Under the pieces are notes generated by a model that was not told the origin of the DNA, made no database searches, and was given only the letters and a program-made list of their open reading frames with translations. A stretch of 51,072 bases of DNA, from assembly GCA_041611095.1 (NCBI GenBank), contig JBFINP010000020.1, positions 1-51,072 of the forward strand. The letters are read 5' to 3'. Positions within the stretch are counted from its first letter, which is position 1, and each line of letters begins with the position of its first letter. Source of the DNA: UBA6912 sp041611095 (GTDB lineage: Bacteria; Actinomycetota; Acidimicrobiia; Spongiisociales; UBA5794). This document shows positions 8,224 to 17,314 of this stretch, piece by piece. The position numbers and the translations under genes were made by a program.

Positions 8224-8265
8224 GCAACCTGCGCGTTTTGGCGGGCCGGGTAACGTGCCGCGCTC

Positions 8266-10872
8266 ATGCAGGTGTCGTTCCGCATTCACTTCGTGACGTC
8301 TCCCGGCCAGTCGCTGAAGCTGGTCGTGGGCCCCGACACCATGACCATGGAGTGGCTCGGCGGCGGCTGGTGGGGCGCGTCCGTCGACCTACCGCGCGAT
8401 GTCTCTTACTTCTACCGCGTCATGCGGGACGGTGAAGCCGAGCACAGCGAGCTTCCCCCGGACCGCACGCTGGAGAGCTCCGACGGGCCCATCACCGTCG
8501 TTGACCGGTGGCGTCCGTCGGAGCCCAGCAGGGCCGCCCGGCAGAGTGCGCTGTTCAAGAACGCGATCGCCGCACGGCACGCCCGGGTCGATGGGCAGTC
8601 AACCGGAACGGTCTCCTTCCGGCTGCTCGCACCCGGAATCCCACCCGGATTCCACCCGGTCATCGTCGGCTCGGATGCCGCGCTCGGCGCTTGGAATCCG
8701 GACGCCGGGATCGTGATGCGGCCAGAACCCTTTCCTTGGTGGGTTGCCGACGTCGACCTAGGAGCAGGCGAGACCGCCTACAAGTGCGCCCTCAGGGACC
8801 CAGACGGCCAGGTGGTTCGGTGGGAAGACGGCCCCGACCGCATCCTGCCGCCGATCGAAGGCCGTGCCTCGGTACACGACGACGAGTTCCGAGGCCTACC
8901 CGGCTGGAGGGGAGCAGGCGTAGCGATCCCGGTGTTCTCCCTCCGCACCGCCCGCGACGTCGGCACCGGCCAGTTCACCGACCTCATACCGTTTGCGGAT
9001 TGGGCTGCCTCGATCGGGATCTCCGTGATACAACTGTTGCCGGTCAACGACACCGTTCTGGAGCACGACTGGCAGGACTCCTACCCCTACAACCCGGTCT
9101 CCGTGCAGGCCCTCCACCCCCTCTACGTCGACCTGGCCACCATTCCAGGAGCGGGTATCGATGACGAGATCGCGACGGCTCGGCGCGAGGTCAACCACCT
9201 CCCGGAGATCGATTATCCCCGCGTCATGGAGCTGAAGTGGCAGCTCCTCGAGGCTGCCTACGCCAACCTCGCGACCGACCTCGAAGACGACGAAGACTTC
9301 GCCGATTTCGTCGATCGGGAGTGGGAGTGGCTCGGACCGTACTCGGCGTGGTGCACGTTGCGTGACCGATACGGCACGCCCGACTCCACCGAGTGGGGCG
9401 GCGATGCCCGCTTCGACCCCGATCGGGTGGCGAAGATGGCCGTCCACGGCAGCCCCGACTTCGACAACCTCCGCTTCCACTGGTTCGTGCAGTACCACCT
9501 CCATGCCCAGCTGACGAGCGCAGCCGATTACGCCCGTAGCCGCGGCGTGGCGCTGAAAGGCGACCTGCCCATCGGGGTTTCTCCCCAGAGCGTCGAGGTG
9601 TGGACCCGCCCCGAGCTGTTCCACGTAGGTGCTCAAACCGGAGCACCTCCCGATGCCTTCTCGACCCGAGGGCAGAACTGGCAGTTCCCGACCTACGACT
9701 GGGACCACATGGCGAGAGACGCATACGGGTGGTGGCGATCTCGCTTCCGCGCCCTCGCCGACTACGTCGACGTGTTCCGCATCGACCACGTGCTCGGCTT
9801 CTTCAGGATCTGGGAGATCCCACCCCACGCCGACGATGGGCGCCTCGGGTATTTCCGCCCGTCACTGCCGCTGAGCGGGGATGAGGTTCGGGCGGCGCTG
9901 GGACCGATCGATCTCGAAGTGCTGCTCGCGCCGATGACCACCACCGAGGCGGTACGGCTTCGCTTCGGTGATCACGCCGAGGCCGTGCGACGCCGTTTCC
10001 TCGACACCGACGACGCCATCGTCCGGCTTCGGCCCCCCGTCGTCGATCAGCTCCGCATCATCGAGGCCTTCGAGAGCGGCGCACTCGCCGAGATTCCACA
10101 TGAGGAACGGACCCGCATCGAGCGGAGCCTGCTCGACATCGCCGCCGACGTGCTCCTCGTGCGTGTTGGCACCGGCTACCAGCCGCGCATCACGTGGGAG
10201 GCTACGACCGCCTACAAGCTGTTGCCGCCGGCGGTACGCCGCCGCTTCCACGAGCTCGCCATCGACTACTTCCATCACCGGCACGCCGACCAGTGGGAGA
10301 TCCAGGGGCGCACGACGCTGCCGGCGATCACCGCCGCGACCGACCTCCTGACCTGTGGCGAGGATCTTGGCATGGTGCCCGACTTCGTCCCGAGCCTGAT
10401 GAACGAGATGGGCCTTCTCAGCCTGGAGATCGAGCGGATGCCCAAACGGCTCGGAGCATGGATCGCCGATCCAGCCGAGGCGCCCTACTTGTCGGTCGTG
10501 AGCCCCTCCACCCACGACACGACCACCCTGCGCATGTGGTGGGAGGAGGACCGCGGGCTCATCGAGCGCTACTGGCGTGAGGCGCTCGGACGCGAGGGGG
10601 AGCCACCCACGCAAGCAACCCCCGAGGTGGTCGAAGCCATCGTCCGCCGCCAGATGGCATCACCCGCGATGCTATGCGTCGTGCCGCTGTCCGACTTCCT
10701 CGCCACCGACCAGGACCTCCGTCGCGACGAGCTGGCCACCGAGCGCATCAACGACCCTGCCAATCGCCACAACAAGTGGCGCTATCGCTTGGAGCACACG
10801 ATCGACGACCTCGTCGCCGCCGCCTCCTTCAACGAGCGGCTCCGGGCGATGATCCGCGACGGCGCCCGGTAG
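8266..10872 (+). CDS. malQ: 4-alpha-glucanotransferase, DPE2-like with N-terminal starch-binding domains
   Basis: 868 residues. The C-terminal two thirds are a GH77 catalytic domain: nucleophile in VFRIDHVLGFF (Asp507), acid/base in TCGEDLGMVP (Glu699) and the third carboxylate in STHDTTTLRMWW (Asp751). Residues 1-95 and 108-205 look like two tandem CBM20-type domains (KLVVGP, WWGASVDLP, then VIVGSDAALGAWNP, WWVADVDLG). This is the arrangement of plant DPE2 and some bacterial enzymes that move glucose between maltose and branched glucans. Catalytic-site loops are intact. ATG at 8266 follows a TAACGT box by 9 nt with no clear ribosome site. Confidence 0.9.
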   Translation: MQVSFRIHFVTSPGQSLKLVVGPDTMTMEWLGGGWWGASVDLPRDVSYFYRVMRDGEAEHSELPPDRTLESSDGPITVVDRWRPSEPSRAARQSALFKNAIAARHARVDGQSTGTVSFRLLAPGIPPGFHPVIVGSDAALGAWNPDAGIVMRPEPFPWWVADVDLGAGETAYKCALRDPDGQVVRWEDGPDRILPPIEGRASVHDDEFRGLPGWRGAGVAIPVFSLRTARDVGTGQFTDLIPFADWAASIGISVIQLLPVNDTVLEHDWQDSYPYNPVSVQALHPLYVDLATIPGAGIDDEIATARREVNHLPEIDYPRVMELKWQLLEAAYANLATDLEDDEDFADFVDREWEWLGPYSAWCTLRDRYGTPDSTEWGGDARFDPDRVAKMAVHGSPDFDNLRFHWFVQYHLHAQLTSAADYARSRGVALKGDLPIGVSPQSVEVWTRPELFHVGAQTGAPPDAFSTRGQNWQFPTYDWDHMARDAYGWWRSRFRALADYVDVFRIDHVLGFFRIWEIPPHADDGRLGYFRPSLPLSGDEVRAALGPIDLEVLLAPMTTTEAVRLRFGDHAEAVRRRFLDTDDAIVRLRPPVVDQLRIIEAFESGALAEIPHEERTRIERSLLDIAADVLLVRVGTGYQPRITWEATTAYKLLPPAVRRRFHELAIDYFHHRHADQWEIQGRTTLPAITAATDLLTCGEDLGMVPDFVPSLMNEMGLLSLEIERMPKRLGAWIADPAEAPYLSVVSPSTHDTTTLRMWWEEDRGLIERYWREALGREGEPPTQATPEVVEAIVRRQMASPAMLCVVPLSDFLATDQDLRRDELATERINDPANRHNKWRYRLEHTIDDLVAAASFNERLRAMIRDGAR

Positions 10873-10943
10873 CCCAGGGCTCGGGCCTGCGGCCACTCGC
10901 CTGGCTCCCCTCGCATCGCTGCGCTCTGCGATCCCCCTTGGGC
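10873..10943 (+). repeat. Dispersed intergenic repeat, copy 3
   Basis: Lies between malQ and the convergent DUF2007 gene. The core (10915-10936) is the reverse complement of the copies near 6.6-6.7 kb, and its last 18 nt (10926-10943, ending CCCTTGGGC) recur exactly at 35157-35174. It contains CCCAGGGCTCGGGC and TGCGGCC arms able to fold, so it could double as a terminator between convergent genes, but there is no U-tract. Confidence 0.55.
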
Positions 10944-10945
10944 AA

Positions 10946-11179
10946 TCAATCGTCACCGACCACGAGGTCGGCGATCAGGCGCTGGGCTTCGTCGACGTGG
11001 GGAGCCTCGACGAGCACTCGGGTGATCGCCGGGCCGCCGAGCAGCGCCGGGTCCTGTTCGACCGACGCCGGTATGCCGGCCTCCTCGAGCCGTCCCCAAG
11101 CCTCCTCCGCCCGCGAGCGTTCGGCGAACTCGGCGATCGCGACGAGCCGTGGCCTCCTGAACCATCGGCGCCAGGTCAC
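10946..11179 (-). CDS. DUF2007-like putative signal-transducing protein
   Basis: 77 residues from a GTG at 11179 that overlaps the tldE stop as GTGA. The core (LVAIAEFAERSRAEEAWGRLEEAGIPASVEQD then ITRVLVEAPHVDEAQRLIADL) is a beta-alpha-beta ferredoxin-like unit resembling the DUF2007/putative signal-transducing protein family, in which the lead motif describes changes of residue and position along a polypeptide pair. Function is unknown. As the third gene of a tldD-tldE operon it may act with that protease system, but this is context only. Confidence 0.65.
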   Translation of the reverse strand: MTWRRWFRRPRLVAIAEFAERSRAEEAWGRLEEAGIPASVEQDPALLGGPAITRVLVEAPHVDEAQRLIADLVVGDD

Positions 11180-12507
11180 CCCTCGGCGCCGCCTGTGAAG
11201 TGCCAGCCGGCGAGCCGTAGCGAGGGCACGTGCATGAGTCCTGCGCCGAACTCGGAGTCGGCCCAGCGACCATCGTTGCCGATGCCGAGGATGCGGCCGG
11301 GACCCAGGCCCGCGACGAACGACTGCGTGAACCGCAACCCGGTCACCGCACCCGTGATCCGACCGTTCTCGATCATGAACGTGCCGTTACGAGTGAGGCC
11401 GGTCACCGCCATCGTCTTTGGTTCGAGCACGCGGCAGTAGTTGAACGTGGCGACATAGAGGCCGCGATCGACCCCCGCGATCAGCTCCTCCACGGAGGAG
11501 TCGCCTTCGTTCATGAATACGGTCGTGGGAAACGCCCCATACACCTCCGAGCCGGGAAGGGCGTGACCGGTCGACACCGCCCCGGCCTTGCGAGCGCTGC
11601 GACGATCGTGGGCGACGGCGCGGGTGACGCCCTCGGCGACGAGATCGAGTCGCCCCCTTGCGGTGCCGTCGTAGTCGAAGCCGATGGCCATCGCCCTCGG
11701 ATCGGTGACGTCGTCGACGAGCGTGAGCTGCTCGTCGAACTGCTGTGCTCCCAACTCGACGAAGGACTGACCCTCGTTGAACCCCTTGCCGTTGAAGCCG
11801 TAGTACGACAGGAAGACGCAGATGCTGGCGACGCACTCCGGAGCCAGAACGACCTCGTATTCCCCGGGCTTGACGTCGGACACGTCTGCGCCATCCGCCG
11901 CCCGCTGCGCCGCCAATGCGCCCACGGCCCCCGCATCTATGTCGCCGAGGCGTCCGGATGCTGCGTGCCCCGAGCCGGCCGACGTGTCCGTCTGATGGAT
12001 GCCGTCGAGGATCGCCTCGGTGGCCCGCCCCTCGCGACGGACCCCGTTCGAGTTGGCGAACGCGATCTCGGTGCTCTGCGTCGAGCAGTACCCCGCCGCT
12101 CGCATGCCAGTACCCGCCGCCACGAAGGCGGCAACCCGCTCCGCCCGTTCGGCGGGCGATGCAGCTGCGGTGGCGGGGTCGTAGTGATCCAGCGCGACGT
12201 CCGCTGAGGGTGACGCCAGGCCCGGCCAATCCTCGTCGACCGGCTGATGCGACGCGCGCTCGATGGCATCGTCGATGAAACGGACCAGCGCCTCACGACC
12301 CGTGTTGGTCGTCGTGCCCGAGGCCACCCGCCCGCCCGACGCCACCCGCAGCGTGACGCTGTCCCCCTCCTCGCCGACGTTCTGGTGAATGAACGAGTTG
12401 GCGAAGCGGGTCAGCGCGAGGTTCCCACCCGTGACCCGCACCTCGACCTCGGCGCGATCGCCCACGGCGTCGAGGACCCACTCGGCAAGCTCCATGCGAT
12501 CGCTCAT
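11176..12507 (-). CDS. tldE: TldE/PmbA-like metalloprotease partner subunit
   Basis: 443 residues from the ATG at 12507, which overlaps the tldD stop as ATGA. It shows the PmbA/TldE pattern: N-terminal domain with NSFIHQNVGEEGDSVTLRV, central LAPECVASICVFLSYYGFNGKGF, and a C-terminal barrel ending GIGNDGRWADSEFGAGLMHVPSL. As usual for TldE it lacks the zinc-binding HExxxH of TldD. The TldD/TldE heterodimer degrades unfolded peptides and processes some modified peptides (microcin B17 leader, CcdA). No peptide precursor gene is visible nearby. Confidence 0.9.
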   Translation of the reverse strand: MSDRMELAEWVLDAVGDRAEVEVRVTGGNLALTRFANSFIHQNVGEEGDSVTLRVASGGRVASGTTTNTGREALVRFIDDAIERASHQPVDEDWPGLASPSADVALDHYDPATAAASPAERAERVAAFVAAGTGMRAAGYCSTQSTEIAFANSNGVRREGRATEAILDGIHQTDTSAGSGHAASGRLGDIDAGAVGALAAQRAADGADVSDVKPGEYEVVLAPECVASICVFLSYYGFNGKGFNEGQSFVELGAQQFDEQLTLVDDVTDPRAMAIGFDYDGTARGRLDLVAEGVTRAVAHDRRSARKAGAVSTGHALPGSEVYGAFPTTVFMNEGDSSVEELIAGVDRGLYVATFNYCRVLEPKTMAVTGLTRNGTFMIENGRITGAVTGLRFTQSFVAGLGPGRILGIGNDGRWADSEFGAGLMHVPSLRLAGWHFTGGAEG

Positions 12508-13943
12508 GCCTTCACCCCCACCCGCACGGTGGAGAACCTGGCGGGCGCCGCCGAATGACCGGTGTGGGCCACCTGCATCGGCTGGCCCTTCCCGCAGTTG
12601 GGAGTCCCCCAGTGCACCCATTCGTCGCCACCGGCCAGCATGTCGAGGGTCCCCCAGAACCGGGGAGTGATCCCGGTGTACGTCGGGTTGCGCACCATCC
12701 GGCCTCGTTTGCCATCCTTGATCTCCCAGCCGACCTCGCACCCGAACTGGAAATTGAGGCGCTTGTCGTCGATGGACCAGGAACGGTTCGTCTCCATGTA
12801 CACGCCGTCCCGAGTCTCGGCGATGATCTCGTCGAGAGAGCTGCTCCCCGGCAGCAGCCCGACGTTGGTCATCCGGACCATCGGCAGCCGGTTGAAGTTG
12901 TCGGCCCGGACCATCCCGCCCGGCGGCAACCCGGCGATGGCGGCCGAATCTCTCCCGGAGAGCACCCCGACCCACGTCCCGTCCTTCACGATGTCCACTC
13001 GCTGCGACGGCGTGCCTTCGTCGTCATAGGCGAACGTCCCCAGCGCGCCGGAGAGCGTCGCATCGGCGGTGATGTTCATCAGCTCCGAGCCGTAGCGATG
13101 GCTGTGGAGCTTCGGAAGCTCCAGGTGGGACGTGCCGGCGAAGGCCGCCTCCCACCCGAGGATGCGGTCGAGTTCGATGGCATGGCCGACGGACTCGTGG
13201 ATCTGGAGGGCGAGTTGCGACGCCTCCAGAATGAGCTGCTTCTCCCCCTCCTCGAGCTCGGGTGCGCCGAGCAGCGCCACCGCCTCCTCGGCCACCCTCT
13301 GGGCGTTGCCGGGGAAGTCCCACTTACGAACCACCTCGAAGCCGCCCGTCTCGAACTGACCGAACGACTGGGGATACGAGCGTCGCTGCGTCTCGCGCTC
13401 TCCGAGCGCGGTGGCGTCGTATCCGCCCCCACACTCGACGAGCCGCTGGTGGATGCGGTGACCCTGCGACGAGACGAACCACTTGTCCGTCACCCACGAT
13501 GTGATGTTGCCCCTGGCGAGCGCCACGCCTTCGACTCCAAGCATCGTTCCGGTCACGCCGACGAGGAGGTCGACCTTCTCCGAGAGCGGCACCTCGAGCG
13601 GGTCCTCCTCGTGCGGCGTCACGTAGCTGTCGGTGACCACCGGCACGTCGGCGAGCTCGAGTGGCGAGCCGGGCACGAGGGCAGAGGCCCTGGCGATCTC
13701 CGCCGCCATCTCACCGGCGCGCCGCGCATCGGTGTCGGTCAGCTCGGCCGTCGCGTAGAAGCCCCACGAAGATCCGATCAGGGCGCGCACTCCGACGCCT
13801 GCGGTCTCCGTCCGGTTGACCGATTCGACCACCTTGTTGAGCACGTCGATCGATTCGGTGGCGGCGATGACGACGCGGGCGTCGGCATAGGTGGCACCGG
13901 CAGCCAGCGCACCTTCGACGGCGGCGACGGCGTAGTCGTACAA
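12504..13943 (-). CDS. tldD: Zinc metalloprotease TldD
   Basis: 479 residues if started at the TTG at 13943, which has GGAGG 4 nt upstream and gives the standard family length; no ATG/GTG is available nearby in frame, and the open frame continues through the divergent Nudix region by chance. The active-site motif is IHESVGHAIELDR (His249, Glu250, His254), and the C-terminal cysteine region reads WGTPNCGKGQPMQVAHTGHSA. It forms the catalytic half of the TldD/TldE heterodimer encoded by the coupled downstream gene. Confidence 0.88.
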   Translation of the reverse strand: MYDYAVAAVEGALAAGATYADARVVIAATESIDVLNKVVESVNRTETAGVGVRALIGSSWGFYATAELTDTDARRAGEMAAEIARASALVPGSPLELADVPVVTDSYVTPHEEDPLEVPLSEKVDLLVGVTGTMLGVEGVALARGNITSWVTDKWFVSSQGHRIHQRLVECGGGYDATALGERETQRRSYPQSFGQFETGGFEVVRKWDFPGNAQRVAEEAVALLGAPELEEGEKQLILEASQLALQIHESVGHAIELDRILGWEAAFAGTSHLELPKLHSHRYGSELMNITADATLSGALGTFAYDDEGTPSQRVDIVKDGTWVGVLSGRDSAAIAGLPPGGMVRADNFNRLPMVRMTNVGLLPGSSSLDEIIAETRDGVYMETNRSWSIDDKRLNFQFGCEVGWEIKDGKRGRMVRNPTYTGITPRFWGTLDMLAGGDEWVHWGTPNCGKGQPMQVAHTGHSAAPARFSTVRVGVKA

Positions 13944-14066
13944 CGTACCTCCAGCGCTCGAGGACGCACCGATGCTAGGTGGCGACCCCGCCTCGCGGCA
14001 CGGTGGGTGTCGGCGAGATGGCGCCGCCCGAATAGGGTGGCGTGAGCCTCCAGACCTGGACAGGAT

Positions 14067-14597
14067 GTGACCGGAGACGACCACGAGCACGGATGGCCCG
14101 GCGAGTACACGTACTGCCCGATGTGTGCCGCCCCACTCGAGCGCGCCCTCGTCGGCGACGGCCCTCGGATGCGATGCAGTGCCTGCGGCTTCGTGCACTG
14201 GCGCAACCCTGGCGTCGGGGCCGCCGTGGTCATCCGGGACGTCGAAGGAAGGATCCTCCTCGTGAAGCGGGCCCCCGGCGCGACGCGAGCGGGTCTGTGG
14301 TCGATTCCCGCAGGATTCGTCAACTACGGCGAGGAGATCCGGGAAGCGGCCGCTCGAGAGCTGGAAGAGGAGACGGGTCTCATCGCGGACATCGGTGCGC
14401 CCATCTACGTCGCCTCGAACTTCCACGACCCCGCCAAGCTCACGGTCGGAATCTGGTTCGAGGGAACGGTGACGGGGGGCGAGCTGCAAGCCGGCGACGA
14501 CGCCGAAGCCGCTGCGTTCTTCCCGCTCGACGCGCTCCCGCCCCTCGCATTCGAGACGGACGTCGAGTTGTTCGACCGGTTGCGGCAGAACGACTGA
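14067..14597 (+). CDS. Nudix hydrolase with zinc ribbon
   Basis: 176 residues from a GTG at 14067. The N-terminal zinc-ribbon knuckles CPMC and CSAC (about residues 17-20 and 37-40) precede a complete Nudix box, GFVNYGEEIREAAARELEEETGL (GX5EX7REUXEEXGU). This architecture is shared with NudC-like and ADP-ribose/ADP-sugar pyrophosphatase-like enzymes; the substrate cannot be read from sequence. Transcribed divergently from tldD. A TAGGGT box at 14033-14038 fits a short leader with a weak AGGA site. Confidence 0.85.
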   Translation: MTGDDHEHGWPGEYTYCPMCAAPLERALVGDGPRMRCSACGFVHWRNPGVGAAVVIRDVEGRILLVKRAPGATRAGLWSIPAGFVNYGEEIREAAARELEEETGLIADIGAPIYVASNFHDPAKLTVGIWFEGTVTGGELQAGDDAEAAAFFPLDALPPLAFETDVELFDRLRQND

Positions 14598-14656
14598 CAG
14601 CCCACGATCCGCGGCGAAGCGCTGGTAGCTTGGCCTCCGGCCGACTCGGGAGCGCG

Positions 14657-15127
14657 ATGGCACGCCGCGACTACGAAACCGACGACATCACGATCCATTG
14701 GGACTCGGAGCGCTGCGTCCACAGCGCGATCTGCACGTCGTCTCTTTCCGGGGTGTTCGACACGCAGCGCCGCCCTTGGGTCGACCCGGCTGCAGCGTCG
14801 ATCGACGACCTGATCGCCGTGGTGGAGCGCTGCCCGAGCGGGGCGTTGACCTACACGCGCGCCGACGGCGTGGCGGAGAAGGCCGACACGACCACGACGA
14901 TCGTTCCGTGGCCGAACGGCCCGCTTTGGGTGCGCGGCCATGTGGAGGTGCGTGACCGTCATGGCAACCTGTTCCGGGCCGGCCCGCGTGTGACGCTGTG
15001 TCGCTGTGGGCATTCCCAGAACCAGCCGTTCTGCGACATGTCCCACAGAAGCGCCGGCTTCCGTGACTATCCGCAGGCGATCAGCGGGGAGCGAGCTGCG
15101 GCCGAGGACCCGTCCGACATCGGCTGA
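14657..15127 (+). CDS. CDGSH iron-sulfur protein with divergent 4Fe-4S mono-cluster domain
   Basis: 156 residues from an ATG at 14657 with GGGAG upstream; the longer in-frame extension overlaps the Nudix gene and is rejected. N-terminal domain: Cys20, Cys26 and CPSGAL (Cys59), as in the Fer4_19 single-cluster family. C-terminal domain: CRCGHSQNQPFCDMSH with ligands Cys115, Cys117, Cys126 and His130, a 2Fe-2S CDGSH (mitoNEET-like) site in which the usual Gly is Met. Probably a small cytosolic electron-transfer or cluster-transfer protein; the partner is unknown. A TAGCTT box lies at 14626-14631. Confidence 0.85.
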   Translation: MARRDYETDDITIHWDSERCVHSAICTSSLSGVFDTQRRPWVDPAAASIDDLIAVVERCPSGALTYTRADGVAEKADTTTTIVPWPNGPLWVRGHVEVRDRHGNLFRAGPRVTLCRCGHSQNQPFCDMSHRSAGFRDYPQAISGERAAAEDPSDIG

Positions 15128-15251
15128 GCCTGCCGCCTCATTCGCCCATCCCCGCTATCTCCTGCGCGACAACTCAACTAGCCTGGCCCCGACGGCCAAC
15201 GGGCACGGGCCGGTGCCGGCCCGGCCGTTCGCCGGTGGAGGGGCACTCACG

Positions 15252-17282
15252 GTGACCAAGCGAACCGCTGCCCGCGTTCGCGTTCTGCTGACCATCGCCT
15301 GCGTGGCCATCGCCACGTGGGCTCCACCCGCGCTGGCCCAAGACGACCGCCCCATCGAGTGGACGTTCGGCAACGAGGAAGGTGGACCCCTTCTCCTCGA
15401 CGGCTACCGGCCCGTCGAGGCCTTCACGTTCGACATCCCGGCAGGCTGGGACATCGTCGACGAAGCGGTGCTGACATTGAACACCGTCGGAACCCCGGAA
15501 TTGGCTCCGGGAGCCGGACTCACGTTCACGGTGAACGGCGTCCCCGTTCACTCCGTTGCGCTGGCGCCTGACGAGGCCGAGCACGAAGTGGCCATTCCCC
15601 CCGAGCTGGTCCTGCCCGGAGCGAACGAGGTCGAGCTCGACGTGATCCTCCCGCTGGTGACGGATGAAGAGTGCATCGATCCCAGCCATCCAGGCCGGTG
15701 GCTCCTCGTGACCGGGACTCCGACCCTGACCGCCACGTTCCGACCCTCCGAGCAGCTCACCATCCGAGACTTCCCCCACGCCTTCGTGCCGCTCGGGACG
15801 CCGGAATCCCCGATCACGATCGTCATCCCGGACGCTCCCGACGCCGATGCCTTGAGCGCCGCGGCAGGAGTGGTCTACGCAACTGCGCAAGCCGGCGTGG
15901 AGACCGAATGGCAGGTCACGAGGAAGCGCGACGTGACCGCCGAAGATCTCGAAGGCCGCACGGTCGTCATCGGCGGCGACGTTCCCGAGGGGGCGACGCC
16001 GGGCGCCGAGGGCTCCGCGTTCTTGACGAGGTCCACCTCGGGAGAGCCGGGGCTGACGCTGGTGGCCGCCCCCGAGGGCTCGCTGAGCGCGGTTGCCGAC
16101 GCCCTCGCCGACCCGCTCACCATCGTGCCCCTCGAAGGTGGGGAGCTGGACGTCGCAATCGGGCCGGCTCGCGCCCCCCGGACGCCACGGGACTCGTTCC
16201 GGCTCAGCGACATCGGATACGGCGAGCGGGGCGTGACCGGCCTCGGCGAACTCTCGCTGATCTACCGCTTCGACGTGCCGTTCGAGTGGGAGCCCATGGA
16301 CGGCGCCCTGGCCAGCCGCCTCATCGCAGATCCGGGCAACATCGCCGTGGCGCTCAACGGCAGGAACATCACGAACCTCCGCATCTTCCCGGGAGAGGGA
16401 GACACCCGCGTGGACGACCTCGTCGTCCCGATGGATCTCATCCGGCCGGGCCGCAACTTCCTGCGCTTCACCTTCGACCTCGAGGACCCGAGCGACTGCC
16501 GAACCTCGGCAACGCGGCCCTCGGGGACGGTCTCCGCAGACACGCGGCTCGAGCTCCCCCACCGCCGCAACGGCGGCCGCCTCGAGCTCGCCGACTTCCC
16601 CTACGTGTTTGCGAGCGAGCCGGACATGACACTGCTGACCATCGTGATCCCCGACGAGCCGACGGTTGGCGAGATCACCTCCGGTCTGCGGATCGTCGAA
16701 GCCCTCGGAGCTTCGGACAGCCGGTTCGCACCGCGCCTCGTGACGACGAGAGACGTCGAGCAGAGCATCCGGTCTGGTCACATGATCGTCGTTGGCGAGC
16801 CGGAGCGACAGCGGCTGATCGGTGAGCTGAACCGCGATCTGCCACTGCGTCTCGACAACGCGGGTCGACCGCTGGAGAGCGCCGACCTCGAGATCGCCGG
16901 CCAGGCCGTCGGCCCGGCGACGGTTCAGGTCCTCGAGTCGCCGTGGGTCGAGCACAAGCTCATCTTGGTGGTGACCGGGCCCACTCCCTCGTCCGTCGAG
17001 ACCGCAGTCGCAGCTGCCGTGGGCGACGAGCAGGCCGGCGGTCTTGCCGGTCAAGCCGTCCTCGTCGGAGCACCCGATCGCCGAGGCTCCATCGCGGTCT
17101 TGACCCTCGGCGAACGCGAGCTCGAAGCGGACTCCGTCAGCTTCGTCGACCGAGTCCCGACGCCGGTGCGGATCGTCCTCCTCGTCGTGATCGCCATCGC
17201 CGCCGCCGCGGCATCGACGCTGTTCCGGCGCACCCCGATTCGGATCGGGCGTAAGCCGAAGGCGGCGTCGGGCGGGCACTGA
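15252..17282 (+). CDS. Secreted, membrane-anchored BcsB-like protein
   Basis: 676 residues from a GTG at 15252 with GGAGGGG upstream. It begins with a Sec signal peptide ending near PALAQD, and has one C-terminal membrane helix (about 640-658, VRIVLLVVIAIAAAAASTLF) with a basic cytosolic tail. Between them are two repeats of the BcsB pattern: a jelly-roll-like segment, then DFPHAFVPLGTPESPITIVIP at about 170-190 and ADFPYVFASEPDMTLLTIVIP at about 450, each followed by an alpha/beta unit. BcsB is the extracytoplasmic partner of cellulose synthase BcsA and guides nascent glucan out. No glycosyltransferase is in the window; the convergent neighbours are pgsC and pgsB. It may serve another polymer. 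Confidence 0.75.
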   Translation: MTKRTAARVRVLLTIACVAIATWAPPALAQDDRPIEWTFGNEEGGPLLLDGYRPVEAFTFDIPAGWDIVDEAVLTLNTVGTPELAPGAGLTFTVNGVPVHSVALAPDEAEHEVAIPPELVLPGANEVELDVILPLVTDEECIDPSHPGRWLLVTGTPTLTATFRPSEQLTIRDFPHAFVPLGTPESPITIVIPDAPDADALSAAAGVVYATAQAGVETEWQVTRKRDVTAEDLEGRTVVIGGDVPEGATPGAEGSAFLTRSTSGEPGLTLVAAPEGSLSAVADALADPLTIVPLEGGELDVAIGPARAPRTPRDSFRLSDIGYGERGVTGLGELSLIYRFDVPFEWEPMDGALASRLIADPGNIAVALNGRNITNLRIFPGEGDTRVDDLVVPMDLIRPGRNFLRFTFDLEDPSDCRTSATRPSGTVSADTRLELPHRRNGGRLELADFPYVFASEPDMTLLTIVIPDEPTVGEITSGLRIVEALGASDSRFAPRLVTTRDVEQSIRSGHMIVVGEPERQRLIGELNRDLPLRLDNAGRPLESADLEIAGQAVGPATVQVLESPWVEHKLILVVTGPTPSSVETAVAAAVGDEQAGGLAGQAVLVGAPDRRGSIAVLTLGERELEADSVSFVDRVPTPVRIVLLVVIAIAAAAASTLFRRTPIRIGRKPKAASGGH

Positions 17283-17314
17283 ACGGACCGCCCTCGCCGA
17301 CGGGCGGCTCCCGA

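Noticed and set aside
8246..8256. GGGTAA near malQ as another sigmaB-like promoter
   Set aside because: The only nearby GTTT lies about 10 bp upstream, too close for the 14-17 bp spacer seen at the four accepted sites.
15174..17279. 701-codon minus-strand frame opposite the BcsB-like gene
   Set aside because: Rich in His/Arg/Asp as expected for the complement of a high-GC gene; the plus strand has a signal peptide, repeats and a ribosome site.
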